Below are positions 47,931-59,600 of a DNA stretch of 64,000 bases, piece after piece. Under the pieces are notes generated by a model. The model was not told the origin of the DNA. It saw nothing but the letters and a program-made list of their open reading frames with translations, and made no database searches. The stretch spans positions 1 through 64,000 of the forward strand of contig CABZMF010000004.1 in assembly GCA_902526795.1 (NCBI GenBank), written 5' to 3'. Numbering within the stretch: the stretch's first letter is position 1; each line of letters opens with the position of its first letter. The stretch is from an uncultured Fidelibacterota bacterium (GTDB lineage Bacteria; Fidelibacterota; Marinisomatia; Marinisomatales; Marinisomataceae). The translations under genes and the position numbers were made by a program.

Positions 47931-48643
47931 AAGGCTGAACTATCGATTAAAAATACTGCCATTGTAAAAAAACCAACCATACCTGCTACACCTAGTCGAT
48001 GTCTTCGTACTAAGGCTTTTTCACGTTCTGTTAAATCTGTTCCATTAAGTTCTGAAGCAAAAACTTGCTCTTGTTTTGAATCATAAAATTTTGCATAAAA
48101 TTGGTCTAACCAATGCATTCCTTGTTCGCAATTGGTATCATTAGAATCACAATATGTGAGGAAAACAGACTCACCAGTCCCAGGAATTGGTCTAACATTC
48201 TTTGTACCCAATTTCATTCTCTCAAATTCGTCTTGTAAAAGCTCAAATTCCTCTACCTCTTTTTTATCAAAATCAAAATTTTGAAGTTCATTAGTTATAT
48301 ACAAAAATTGAGATTGTGGATACAAACTTATAGTATAAATTCGATTATCAGTGGGTAATGAAATTACTGCAGGAAAGGTTCGTTCTGTCGATTGCAAAGG
48401 AGAATTCCAAACATATACTTCGGCTACTGCTGCATTAGAATATATATTAATTGAAGCTTCATTCCTCGACAAAGATCTATAATTTTCCTGCCAATTATCA
48501 CTTGATGGATTTTCTGCTTCTATATCCTGAGTACTTTGAGAAAGAGTAATATTTATTAAAATTACCAAGCTTAAGAACGTTTTTAAAAATTTCATTAAAG
48601 AAAATTTAATATAGATGTGTTCAAAAAGATATGTTTTTATCAT
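47927..48643 (-). CDS. hypothetical membrane/secreted protein
   Basis: Signal-like N-term, C-terminal TM; overlaps thrS start. Confidence 0.55.
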   Translation of the reverse strand: MIKTYLFEHIYIKFSLMKFLKTFLSLVILINITLSQSTQDIEAENPSSDNWQENYRSLSRNEASINIYSNAAVAEVYVWNSPLQSTERTFPAVISLPTDNRIYTISLYPQSQFLYITNELQNFDFDKKEVEEFELLQDEFERMKLGTKNVRPIPGTGESVFLTYCDSNDTNCEQGMHWLDQFYAKFYDSKQEQVFASELNGTDLTEREKALVRRHRLGVAGMVGFFTMAVFLIDSSAL

Positions 48644-49092
48644 CTGAAAGAAATGACTTCTTGCTCAAAGGCAAAACAAGTAATCCACCTATCAAAATAC
48701 TCTTCAGCTCTGTATCTGCCATATTGCGAAACTAATATTTCAAAAATATCATAATTTTTACTTTCAATATAAGGATCAGCAATGAACATATATGTTAAAT
48801 TTCCATCTTCATTTGGCTCTTCAGGTACTAAAAATTTTAAACTATTATAAACTTCGACATCTTGTCTTTTTATAGCTGGCATAATAACGGTTTTTGTTAG
48901 CATTTCGAACTGACCAGCTCTCTGAGGTAAAATATAATTTAAAGCAACCATGGTTTTTCCATTTTTGGCATAAACAGAATTTACTGCTTCATTATTTTCT
49001 TCTGGATCGACAACCTCATTATTTCCAATTGAAAATGGAACGACACATGATGATAGGATAAGAACAAAACTTGTTATAAACATTTTTTTCAT
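48640..49092 (-). CDS. hypothetical lipoprotein
   Basis: Lipobox-like LILSSCVV. Confidence 0.55.
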   Translation of the reverse strand: MKKMFITSFVLILSSCVVPFSIGNNEVVDPEENNEAVNSVYAKNGKTMVALNYILPQRAGQFEMLTKTVIMPAIKRQDVEVYNSLKFLVPEEPNEDGNLTYMFIADPYIESKNYDIFEILVSQYGRYRAEEYFDRWITCFAFEQEVISFR

Positions 49093-49094
49093 AA

Positions 49095-51308
49095 CTAGAA
49101 TAAGTATTGGAATTTAATAAAAAACTGTCTCTCATTTTCTCTTAATTTTGAAAACATCCCATCTTGAGACTCCAAAAGATCATTTATACCAACATATAGT
49201 GCGCTGAAAGCACTTGGTTGATATGTTACCATAGGTTCAATAAACCAAGTATTTGAATAATCACTATATTGTATCTTTGTCCTCAAAGATACATTAGATG
49301 AAAATGCATGTTTTACAGATGATTTAAGTAAGTATCCGTAATAATAATTGCTTACATCCTCATATTCAAAACCTAAACCAAAATCTGTTTGGTTTGATGG
49401 TCTATAATTTAGTCTTACATTAAAACTATTTTCAGTTCCAATTTCAGGTATTTCCAAATATCTTATTATTCTGCCTCCGTGATTCACACCAGCCCTAATA
49501 TTAATTTTTTTATTTAACTGAGAATCAAATCCAAATCTAATTTCATTATCTCCGTTAAATTGTATGCCTTTAAAATTTTCATTTTGAGATTCAAGATCCC
49601 AATAAAAATTAAATCCATTATTTAACTTATAATCTCCTTCTAGCTCAATCTCATGTCTTTTTACCAAACCACCAAAATTTTCTTTGTGAGTCAATTCAAA
49701 TTTATAATCTGACTTAAGTAGTTTAGGATGGTTTTCATGAAAGATACTCTTTCCTCTAGAAACTTTAATCCATTTTGTATTATTATTTTGCTCAAAACCA
49801 TTACTCGTTCTAAAACCAGGAGATCTAAATCTGGCCACAATTCCCCTACTATCAGTTCTTGACCATTGGCTTATCCCAATACCCAGAGCGGAACCATTGA
49901 TCTCCTCTCCATCAAATGCTTTTGAATATCTTCCATCATTAAATGTTTGAATATCTTCATCATCAGCTACATATTCTAGATTATTTGATTCATTATGAAC
50001 CGATACAGCACCATGTATGGTCACATGAATATTATAACCAGGATGATAGTGGAAGTCGATACCGCTTGTAGTCATATCACCCCCAGAATCAAAATCTCTG
50101 TTAGAAATAAACGCACCAATTGAACTTCCATATTTCAACATTTGTTTGAGGCGAAATATATTATTAGTAGCTTTTCCCATTGAAACAATAGTGCTACTTT
50201 CTTCAAATGGTAAAAGCAAAAGAGATGAATCATCTCTTGCTGAAATTACGCCGTAAGATGTTTTTCCAATTTTACCAGTATACTTACCTATGATTGAAGG
50301 ATCATTTATCGTCCTCGAATAAAAAAGGTTTAAAAATCCTCTTTCTGACTGAAAATTTAAAAGCTCGGAACCTTCGCTAAAAAATGGTCTTCTTTCTGGA
50401 AAATATAATGCATTAACGGAATTAATATCATTTCTTATGTCATCTGATTCAATTTGACTGAAATCAGGGTTGATAGCAATTTCAAATAAATCAACTGATG
50501 AAACTGGGTATTTAATAAATAAAGAAGTTTCATCTGAACTAAAAGATTCATTATTTATAAAATTGTCAGAAAAGCCACCAACTAAAGCAGGTATATAACT
50601 TGGTTTTACTTTATCTAATTTGGGAGGATAAATAGCCTTTAAATATCCAAGTTGACATGTTTGACATTCAATTCCATCTACTTTATTAGCCCACCAAACA
50701 AATCTTGTTATTTCATCATCAAGAGTAAAACCTCTACCAAACGTAATTCTCCAATCTTGTTTTTCAGCTAAAGAATATCGAATGCTAGAAAATGGAATGG
50801 CAAATTCAGCTTGATACCTATCATCAAAAATAGTTACTGCAGTATCATAGATTATATCAAGTGATTGATCCCAACCAAAACCAGCCCTACCATCAATTTG
50901 TGCATTACTTGCACTCACACCAATGCCGTAAATAAGTGATTCATCATCAAAAGCATCAATTTGGATAAATACTCTGTCATCTCTACGGTTTAAATTATCT
51001 CTTTTGGTAACAGAATATCTTAAATCATCTTTATTCACAAACGCTGTAAATGCTACATATAAAAATTTATCATCGTAGACAATTTTAGCCTCAGTTCTTA
51101 GCTCTGAAGGTTGATCCTGAAAAATTCCAGAACCAGTAAAATTTGTAGCAATTTGCGCTTCAGACCATACTTTTTCATTAAGGTTTCCATCAATTTTAAT
51201 TTTATCGGTTATTTTATTTGAATTGTAAACAGGTCTCTCGGTTAAATCCTTAATTGATTGACCAAAAGCTGTAGAAATTAAAATAAATATAATAAATAAA
51301 GATTTCAT
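49095..51308 (-). CDS. DUF5916 outer-membrane protein with CBM9-like N-domain
   Basis: KIDGNLNEKVWSEAQIATNFTGSGIFQDQPSELRTEAKIVYDDKFLYVAF. Confidence 0.85.
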   Translation of the reverse strand: MKSLFIIFILISTAFGQSIKDLTERPVYNSNKITDKIKIDGNLNEKVWSEAQIATNFTGSGIFQDQPSELRTEAKIVYDDKFLYVAFTAFVNKDDLRYSVTKRDNLNRRDDRVFIQIDAFDDESLIYGIGVSASNAQIDGRAGFGWDQSLDIIYDTAVTIFDDRYQAEFAIPFSSIRYSLAEKQDWRITFGRGFTLDDEITRFVWWANKVDGIECQTCQLGYLKAIYPPKLDKVKPSYIPALVGGFSDNFINNESFSSDETSLFIKYPVSSVDLFEIAINPDFSQIESDDIRNDINSVNALYFPERRPFFSEGSELLNFQSERGFLNLFYSRTINDPSIIGKYTGKIGKTSYGVISARDDSSLLLLPFEESSTIVSMGKATNNIFRLKQMLKYGSSIGAFISNRDFDSGGDMTTSGIDFHYHPGYNIHVTIHGAVSVHNESNNLEYVADDEDIQTFNDGRYSKAFDGEEINGSALGIGISQWSRTDSRGIVARFRSPGFRTSNGFEQNNNTKWIKVSRGKSIFHENHPKLLKSDYKFELTHKENFGGLVKRHEIELEGDYKLNNGFNFYWDLESQNENFKGIQFNGDNEIRFGFDSQLNKKINIRAGVNHGGRIIRYLEIPEIGTENSFNVRLNYRPSNQTDFGLGFEYEDVSNYYYGYLLKSSVKHAFSSNVSLRTKIQYSDYSNTWFIEPMVTYQPSAFSALYVGINDLLESQDGMFSKLRENERQFFIKFQYLF

Positions 51309-51392
51309 TCGATTGTAATTATAACTAAAAAAAAATTTAAAAAATATACTAATTATTTGAAAAAAATAATTTGAAATTATTCACTAAAAAAA

Positions 51393-51422
51393 GAACGCCC
51401 GAATGACAGAGATCGGGCGTTC
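51393..51422 (-). terminator. rho-independent terminator downstream of TonB receptor
   Basis: GAACGCCCGA / TCGGGCGTTC inverted repeat with T run on the - strand. Confidence 0.85.
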
Positions 51423-51466
51423 AGGTACTTTAAAAGGCCTAAGAGTAAAATGCAATGAAGACAACC

Positions 51467-53650
51467 TTAAAAAGTATAATCAACTCCTAAATTGAAGCTA
51501 CGTGGCATTGTTGGTCTTGCGCCATAAGGACGTCTTGCAGCAACACCATCATCATCCATGAAATTATTTACGCCAAGTGATAGGGTAATATTGTCTTGAA
51601 GAGCATATCTCATGCCAAGATCAATTATTGTGATTGCGTCAGTTGCATCTGAACCTGAAATACTTCCAGAACCTGCAACTGTTCTCATTTCTGATGTTTG
51701 CTTCAAACTTATATTTGCAGAAATTTTGTCAACAATCAATCCAAGATTTATAGAAACCATAGTATCTGGAAGGTATGGTAATTCATCTCCCTTTGATACA
51801 TCTCCCCAAAATCCGTCAAAAGATTCTTGAAATTCAGAATTAGTACTAGTAAATGCTAACTCTAGTGGCAATTGAAGTCTATCATTATCGACTAAAAGTC
51901 TTCTTAGATAAAGTTCAAATCCTGAAATATCAACAGCACCACCATTAAAGAGTTCATCTGTACCACCTCCAGAAGCAGCTGTATCTGCTCCAAGAAGGTT
52001 ATCATAACTATTCATAAATAGAGTGAATTCTAGACTATTTAAACCTTTATTAGATTTAAATCCAATCTCAGTATTCATACTAGTTTCTGGGTCTACTGCT
52101 TTATCAGTTACACCAGATGTTCCTGGTCCAGGAGGAGCAAAACCCTTATGAATTCCAAGTGAAACAGTTTGAAATTCATTAATTGTATATTCTACACCAA
52201 CACCTGGAACTATAACATCCATAGTATGTTCTCTCTCTGATGGAGCTTCAGATCTATCAGGATCTGTTTTGCCCCAATCATCTCTCATAACTGTGATTTC
52301 TTCATACCTAGCACCAGCAGTAATCGTCATTGCTCCGGTTGTAAATCTATCCTCAACAAAAAGAGCAGTTGCTTCAGCAGAATCAATTCTATTTGAATCT
52401 GAACCCTTTGTTGCTTGAGTTGTCAATACTAATTGGCCGCTTTGCATTCCATAGCGGTCTTCCCACTGGAATCTGTCCATTTCGTCATTGTGGACTCTTA
52501 CACCAGCTTGAATGTCGTGTCCACCAGTTCTAACATTTAATACTGCTTGTAAACCGGAAGAATAATATTCTCTATTATTCGCTTTAATCCTATAAGCGTC
52601 ATCTGCACTGTTTTGTGCATTCATTAGCGCATAGAATTCATTCCATCCGTCAGCAGTTGTTTTTGTAATTGAACTTAAGCTCATGCCATTTACTTTATTT
52701 AACTTATACCAGTTTCTGGCAAAATCGTTACTATATCCGACTACAGCTAAACTCATATTATCACTAAGCTTTGCAGCATATGACAACATAACTTGTGAAT
52801 GATCAGCGTCAAATTCATCTAAAGCAGTTGCTCTATATCTACGTAATGGATTATCGCTAAAATCACTATCTGTTAAACCTAGGTAGGTTTCATCTGATAA
52901 TTCGTCAGTCATAGAATATTTAAATTCTAAAGCATGTGACTCACTGAAACTATATCTTAATTTTGTCATAAAATCAGTCTTAGAATATCCAGTGTCTCCC
53001 CCGCCATCAAGCTCTTTAAAACCATCTGTTTTGTCTGAATAAAGTTCAATTAAGTAAGCAAAGTTACCTAAAACATCTCCAGATCTAACTTGTAATAATG
53101 TTTTACCAAAACTTCCAAGATCTAATGAAACAGAATTGTGTTTTGAAGTAGGAATTGGTGTTGAAATATAATTTAAAGAACCACCTGTAGTGAAAGGACC
53201 GTGTTTAATTTGTGTAGATCCTTTTCTTACTTCGATGGACTCCATTCTACCCGCTGTTGGTGAATAATAAGCAGCTGGAGAAGCATATGGAGCTGGAGCA
53301 ATTAAAACACCATCTTCCATCACATTAAGCTTTTCCATTCTTAAAGAACCAGTTCCTCTTACACCAATATTAGGTCTCAATCCTAAACCATCTTCTTCTG
53401 AAATATATACACCAGGAATTCTACCAACAATTCGGTGAATATCTGTGTATCTAAATTGATCTAACTCAGATTTACTAACCACATCACTTGGTTCAGCATT
53501 TCTTAAGAACATTCCTGAAGTAATACTTTTTGATTCTGCTAGAACTTCAACAGCATCTAAAGCAATTGGTTTAGTTGAATCTGATTCAGCTACAACATTT
53601 TGTGCGTATGTAATATTTAATATAAATAAACATAGTATCAGTTTTCTCAT
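51467..53650 (-). CDS. FecA-like TonB-dependent receptor
   Basis: Plug GRIPGVYISEEDGLGLRPNIGVRGTGSLRMEKLNVMEDG; terminal beta-strand NLGVDYTF. Confidence 0.93.
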   Translation of the reverse strand: MRKLILCLFILNITYAQNVVAESDSTKPIALDAVEVLAESKSITSGMFLRNAEPSDVVSKSELDQFRYTDIHRIVGRIPGVYISEEDGLGLRPNIGVRGTGSLRMEKLNVMEDGVLIAPAPYASPAAYYSPTAGRMESIEVRKGSTQIKHGPFTTGGSLNYISTPIPTSKHNSVSLDLGSFGKTLLQVRSGDVLGNFAYLIELYSDKTDGFKELDGGGDTGYSKTDFMTKLRYSFSESHALEFKYSMTDELSDETYLGLTDSDFSDNPLRRYRATALDEFDADHSQVMLSYAAKLSDNMSLAVVGYSNDFARNWYKLNKVNGMSLSSITKTTADGWNEFYALMNAQNSADDAYRIKANNREYYSSGLQAVLNVRTGGHDIQAGVRVHNDEMDRFQWEDRYGMQSGQLVLTTQATKGSDSNRIDSAEATALFVEDRFTTGAMTITAGARYEEITVMRDDWGKTDPDRSEAPSEREHTMDVIVPGVGVEYTINEFQTVSLGIHKGFAPPGPGTSGVTDKAVDPETSMNTEIGFKSNKGLNSLEFTLFMNSYDNLLGADTAASGGGTDELFNGGAVDISGFELYLRRLLVDNDRLQLPLELAFTSTNSEFQESFDGFWGDVSKGDELPYLPDTMVSINLGLIVDKISANISLKQTSEMRTVAGSGSISGSDATDAITIIDLGMRYALQDNITLSLGVNNFMDDDGVAARRPYGARPTMPRSFNLGVDYTF

Positions 53651-53682
53651 TTGTCTCTCCTATTATTGAGATTGTGTCGCAA

Positions 53683-53711
53683 ATTATAAAGAGAAAAAAA
53701 TATAAATACAA
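53683..53711 (-). promoter_or_regulatory. candidate promoter of the TonB receptor
   Basis: TATAAT at 53688-53683 (- strand), 17-nt spacer, weak -35 TTGTAT. Confidence 0.5.
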
Positions 53712-53715
53712 GTAC

Positions 53716-53736
53716 TATTGAGATTTAATCTCAATA
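53716..53736. promoter_or_regulatory. Fur-family-like 7-1-7 operator
   Basis: Perfect 21-bp palindrome TATTGAGATT-T-AATCTCAATA; extra half-site TATTGAGATT at 53664-53673. Confidence 0.6.
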
Positions 53737-53740
53737 ACGA

Positions 53741-54772
53741 TTATTTATAGAGGAAGTCTGATACAAAAATATTTGTATTTCTTGGGTTTAGGGCATCTCT
53801 ATTTGAAGAAAAAACAAGTTTTTTTCCATCTTTTGAAAAAACGGGGAATGAATCAAATGTTTTATTATTAGTTAGTCTTATTAATTTTTTAGTAGAAATA
53901 TTAATCATATATAATTCAAAATTACTTCCAAATGCATTGTAATCTTCCCTCCAATCATCCATATTTGAAGAAAATACAATATGCTTACCATCTGGGTGCC
54001 ACGATGGTGCCCAATTTGTTGCACCATTATTTGTTAATCTTTTTTTATTTGTTCCGTCTCTTTTAGCTACGTAAATATCCAAAGGAACTGATTCAATAAA
54101 TTTTTTATCTAAATTATTCTTCCACTTGTTTTTTTCCTCTTCATTTGATGGATACCAAGCTCTCCAGACAATTCTATCACCCTCTGGAGAATAAAATGCT
54201 CCACCATCATAACCATATTCTGAGGTAATCTGAATGATATTTTCACCGTTGTAATCCATTTCAAAAAGATTTATGTCACCATTCCTAAGTGATGTGAATA
54301 TTACCTTCTCTTCATTTGGGTGAATTGTAGTTTCAGCATTATATCCTGGATAATTTGTTAATTGTACAACTTCTCCATTTTCATACCTAAATATTTCATA
54401 GTCTCTAAGTGGCCAAATATATTTTCGAGGATTTGGATCTTTATAAATTTCAGGGCAGTCCTGCCCCAAATGCATTGTTGAAGAAAAGAAAATGTATTTA
54501 TCGTTTAAAGAGTAATATGCGCAAGTAAATGCACCATCATAAAGAGGAAATTCGGTAAAATTTTTTCCATCTATATCAACAATATATAGCTTATCGCACT
54601 CATTATTATTTCTTTTTGACTGAAACACAACCTTAGAATCGTCAGCGTTAAAGTAGGCTTCACCATTGTCACCTTCAAATGAAAGTTGTGTTACATTTTC
54701 TAGACGAAAATTAACAGGATTTTCACAGCCGAATAATAGTAGAATTAATGCTATAAATCTAAAATTGGACAT
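53741..54772 (-). CDS. TolB/PD40 beta-propeller lipoprotein
   Basis: Repeated PD40-type motifs (HPDGKHIVFSSN; SKDGKKLVFSSNRD). Confidence 0.88.
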   Translation of the reverse strand: MSNFRFIALILLLFGCENPVNFRLENVTQLSFEGDNGEAYFNADDSKVVFQSKRNNNECDKLYIVDIDGKNFTEFPLYDGAFTCAYYSLNDKYIFFSSTMHLGQDCPEIYKDPNPRKYIWPLRDYEIFRYENGEVVQLTNYPGYNAETTIHPNEEKVIFTSLRNGDINLFEMDYNGENIIQITSEYGYDGGAFYSPEGDRIVWRAWYPSNEEEKNKWKNNLDKKFIESVPLDIYVAKRDGTNKKRLTNNGATNWAPSWHPDGKHIVFSSNMDDWREDYNAFGSNFELYMINISTKKLIRLTNNKTFDSFPVFSKDGKKLVFSSNRDALNPRNTNIFVSDFLYK

Positions 54773-56042
54773 CGATTTTTAACTCTTCATCATTTCTTAA
54801 GATTGTTGCTTGAGCTTTTGATCCAGGTTCAATTTTTGATAGTATTTCCATATATTTGTATATATCATCTACTACAATATTTTGAATTTTGATAATAACA
54901 TCGCCATCCTTCATCCCTGAATTTTTAGCAGGTCTGTTATCTAAAACAGCATCAATTTTTAAACCAGAGCCTTGGTAAGCATAATCCGGCATGACACCGA
55001 ATGAAACTTTCATTCTTGCAGGTGTTCTTTCCGACTCTTCCTCAAGCTTTGGTAATGCTTTAAATTCTAATCTATCGCTTCTATTAGCTGCATTATCTAT
55101 AACCTGCTCTGCTAAATCAGAAATAAGCTTTAAACCTTCGTAATTAACTAAATCTGCTTCATCTCTAGGCGTATGGTAATCTTTATGTATTCCTGTAAAA
55201 AAGAATAATGATGGAATATCTTTTCTGTAAAAATTATAATGATCAGAACGAGAAAATAAACTTCTTACTCCACTAGCTGTATGTTCATAGCTTGTGACAT
55301 TTAATTCACTTTGGTCAAAAAATGGCTTTAAAGTCTCGCTAAAGCCATTAGCTGTAGGAACCCCACCAATATAAACATTTTTATTTTCATCTAATCTTCC
55401 AATCATATCCAAATTAACCATCAGTTGTACTTTTTCTAAATCTACTGTTGGATTTTCAGCATAAAACTTCGAACCTAATAAACCTAATTCTTCACCACCA
55501 AAAAGAATGAAAACTAAGGTTCTTTTATGATTCTTTGTTTCAGCATATTTCTCAAACAACTCAAGCACCATTGCTGTTCCTGAAGCGTTATCATCTGCTC
55601 CATTATTTATATTGTCAAAAAATAACTTACGACCTTTTGGTGGGTTTGCAGTTGTATCATAATGACCACCAATAATAACATATTCGTTTTGAAGTAATGG
55701 ATCATTTCCAGGTAAAACTCCTATAACATTATGAGTTAATGCAGTTTCTTGAGTTCTCCTATTGATGATTACTTCAAAATCTTGAACGTCCACAGATGAA
55801 GATGATTTTTGAAATAAATTAACCATATATTCTTTTGCTAACTTATCCCCTTTACTACCTGGACTTCTACCGCCTAATTTATCAGATGCCAAATAACCAA
55901 CACGTAATTTAAAATCTTCAACAGTCGTTTCTGATTGAGTTTTTTTAGGTGTTGTAAAATCTAGAAAATTTGAAGAGTTAGAACTGCAACCTATTAAAAA
56001 TAATATTAAAAATATTAAACTTCTCATAAAAATTCCTTTCAT
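54759..56042 (-). CDS. M28-family peptidase with C-terminal PDZ domain
   Basis: GGHYDT, NNGADDNASGTAM, FGGEELGLLGS; PDZ SGMKDGDVIIKIQN. Confidence 0.94.
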   Translation of the reverse strand: MKGIFMRSLIFLILFLIGCSSNSSNFLDFTTPKKTQSETTVEDFKLRVGYLASDKLGGRSPGSKGDKLAKEYMVNLFQKSSSSVDVQDFEVIINRRTQETALTHNVIGVLPGNDPLLQNEYVIIGGHYDTTANPPKGRKLFFDNINNGADDNASGTAMVLELFEKYAETKNHKRTLVFILFGGEELGLLGSKFYAENPTVDLEKVQLMVNLDMIGRLDENKNVYIGGVPTANGFSETLKPFFDQSELNVTSYEHTASGVRSLFSRSDHYNFYRKDIPSLFFFTGIHKDYHTPRDEADLVNYEGLKLISDLAEQVIDNAANRSDRLEFKALPKLEEESERTPARMKVSFGVMPDYAYQGSGLKIDAVLDNRPAKNSGMKDGDVIIKIQNIVVDDIYKYMEILSKIEPGSKAQATILRNDEELKIDVQF

Positions 56043-56656
56043 TAGAATAGATAACCTATAAGAACGTAACTTAACGCAAAAATAATAGTAAGGACTATAA
56101 TAAAGGTATTAAAATGTTTATCCATTATTGCTTTTATTGGTTCACCAAAAAATTTAATTAATAATCCGATTATTATGAATCTACCACCTCTTCCAAGTAT
56201 TGAGGCAATAATAAAAACTGGAAGGTTTATTTGAAAAACCCCTGCTGTTATTGAAAAAACCTTATAAGGTATTGGAGTAAATGCTGCAGTAAATATTACT
56301 AAGAAATTATGTGCATCGTATTGTGCTCCAACATTATCAAATACTTCTGAAGTAAATCCTGGAATTATACGAAAAAAGAAATTTGCAATAGCTGTAAGAT
56401 CTCCGTTGGGTGTGTACCATAAGAAATAACCAATAATAAAACCGAAAATACCTCCTAATACTGAACCGAATGTACACATAAAGACATAGTACATTGATTT
56501 CTTAATCTTACCTAAACACAGGGCCATTAACAAAGGATCAGCTGGAACGGGGAAAAATGAAGATTCAGAAAATGCAACTAGAAATAAAACTAAAGTACCA
56601 TATGCACTCTCAGCCCAAGATAAGACCCATTTGTAAAGATCTTTTAATGGGTTCAT
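56042..56656 (-). CDS. DedA/YqaA-type VTT-domain membrane protein
   Basis: FSESSFFPVPADPLLMALCLG; TPIPYKVFSITAGVFQIN. Confidence 0.88.
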   Translation of the reverse strand: MNPLKDLYKWVLSWAESAYGTLVLFLVAFSESSFFPVPADPLLMALCLGKIKKSMYYVFMCTFGSVLGGIFGFIIGYFLWYTPNGDLTAIANFFFRIIPGFTSEVFDNVGAQYDAHNFLVIFTAAFTPIPYKVFSITAGVFQINLPVFIIASILGRGGRFIIIGLLIKFFGEPIKAIMDKHFNTFIIVLTIIFALSYVLIGYLF

Positions 56657-56659
56657 AAA

Positions 56660-59600
56660 CTATCTGATTTTTACCATTTTTTTGGCTTTGATGAATTGAC
56701 CACCGTTTGGATTTTTAGGTGTATACATTTGATAGAAGTATACTCCTGAACTTACTTCATCTCCTGTATCATTTGTTCCATCCCACACTACAGTGTAGTA
56801 ACCAGGACTTTTATCTTCGTCAACAAGAGTTCTAATAATTTGACCTCTAATATTAAATATTTTAATAACAACATTTTGATCAGTTGGAACATCATATTCA
56901 ATCGTTGTAAAGCTAGTAAAAGGATTTGGATAACTTTGCTTTAACTCAAGAACATCAGGAATCAATTGTCTTCCATCAACTCTTAATTTACCGCCAACAG
57001 CAGCTGCAACATTAAATGATTGTCCATCTGTAGCAATAACGTTCCATGAACCTTCGGTTACTGTTACAGTATCTGTTTGAGCAATTAAGTCTTCCAAAGC
57101 CCATGTTCTAAAGTTATCTGAAGTATAATTTGTCATAGATAAAAATTCTAAACCTTGATATCCAATCATACGGTATTGAACATCATCACCGTCAACATCT
57201 TGAGCAGGCTCCCATTCAAATCTAATTGAATCAGCAACATTCTCAGGAGTTATGTACAATGTTCTAAAGTCCGTTCCTGGAATATATTCACCACTTCCAA
57301 TTAAAAATTCGCCAATTGATCCAAATGCAGAAGGAGGATCATTCACTGGATTTACGGTAGCATTAAATGATACTGATGTCGAGTCAATACCACCATTTAA
57401 AACTCCTCCGTCATCCTTAACTGTAACAGTAATTAAAGAAGTTCCAAATTTATTTTCATTTGGGATTAAAGCTAGTTGTTCAGAACCAGATTCAAGTATA
57501 TTAACTTCTGAAAATAACTCAGTATTATCTGCTAAAGCTGTAATAGTTATGTTTTGAGGATTAACATCTCCTCCATATGAAATACCAGTTAAAGTAAGGA
57601 CAAATTCAGTATCTTCAAAAAACTCAACGTCAGATGGAACATCAACTGTAGGTGCTTGATTAGGTGCTAATATAGGTTTTACTTTGATTTCGGATGAAAA
57701 TGGTCCTTCTTGACCATTTATTTCAACAGCAAGTTTGTAATAATAAAAAATGTTACTATTTAAATTTGAATCGGAAAAATCAATGCCTGGATAATCAACA
57801 CTGGTTAGGAAATTTGAACTACTTGGAGAAAATCCTTCTTCTATATCTCTATAAATATTCACTCTAGTTGTTGAATCTCCAATTAATTCCCATGTTAGAG
57901 TAACACTACCTTCTGATGGGACAGTGTAAGTAACAGTTGGTGCTTCACCTTGCACATTGCCTGAAGGATTGACAACAAAAAGGCCTTCATCAATTCCTGT
58001 AACTGCAATTACTCCACTTGGATAAAAAGGATAATTACTCCACGTTCCATTAAAGGAAGTACTATTGTTTGAAGGGTATACGTCAAAAAAGGCAGATTCA
58101 GTTGGAGAAGTTATATTTGATATATCTAATACTCTTAATCCGCTTGTATAGTGAGACATAAATACCTTATCACCAATAATATAGTTATTATGATCGATTG
58201 AAGGTGTAGGACCTAAATACGTTGTTTCGACCACGGGATTACTTAGATCTTCAACATTCCAAATTAAAGTTCTGGTATTACTATAAGCGTTACTATTTTC
58301 ATCTAATTCATCATTAACAATAAAATATCTATGGTCCTCTGTTAACCAACCTTGGTGAGTATAGTAATTATCATAACTTCCTAGGCCAATTGTTTTTGCA
58401 CCAGATGAGTCCTCTGATTTTGTACTTAAATCTGCAATCCAAACATTAGTTTCATTTGAACCAAAACAAATCTCTTTACCAACATAATTTGAATCTGGAC
58501 CATTATAAACTACACATTGAACATCATGCGAATATCCGGTACCGTTTCTACCAGTATTTGGATCAGAAACACAAGCCGCTTTTGAAGGAATGGATGGAGT
58601 AGAAATATCAACAATATGCAGTCCTCCGGGACCACAAGTTTGAGTACCAACAGCATATGCATATCCAGTATCTTCATTAATAAAAATATTGTGTGCATTT
58701 CCAAAACCACTATAATAGGCAGTATTTGAAAATGTTGTTGGAGAGGATATGTTTCTCAATTCTGTTAAATCAAATACCTGCATACCATGTCCACTAGCTT
58801 CTGAAACAATAAATACGTGATTTTGATAAACTTTCAAATCTCTCCAAGAAGAGTTATTCGTCTGAGTTGGTAATCTTCCTAAATAAATAGGATTTTCTGG
58901 GTTAGAAATATCAACAAATGAAGTTCCGTTACTCATACCTACTAATGCATACTCTTTATTGGTTTGAGGATCTGTCCAACCCCATATATCATTTAAAGAG
59001 GTTGAATTAGAACCACCAATTTCTGTTTTATCCATATAAGACATTAAATCGATTTGATTACATTCAAATTGACCTGCAAAGCCATTTACACATTCAATTT
59101 TATCTTTAATTGAAACTATTTCACTTGCAGTAGAAAAGCTTTCATTCACAGTTCTATTGCTTTTATCATTACTATAAACGTGAAATTGATTAGCATAATA
59201 ATCTCCAGCTAATAAAAAATCATCGGTCATTAGAACACTTCTTCCAAAATAATTTTCGGGAGAATCAGAAACAATTTCACCATTGTATTCAAAACTTTCA
59301 GAATTCTTTAGAGAAAAATTATAAATTGTTTTTTGATTGAAAGTTGATATCGATATCTCATTATTTGATTCAGAAAACTTATAACCAAAGTGAGAATTAT
59401 CTGAAATATTATTGGGTTGTAATTCGTAAGGATTTGTCCATGAATTACCGTTTAAATTATTAGAATTACGTACAAAAGGATAAACAAAAACTTTACCTTT
59501 ACCATTGTCATAATTCAAAGCAGCAACATACAAATTTTTGTCTCCTACATATACTGATTCACCAAATTTATGATAGTCTGAAGTAGTATTTGAATCATCA

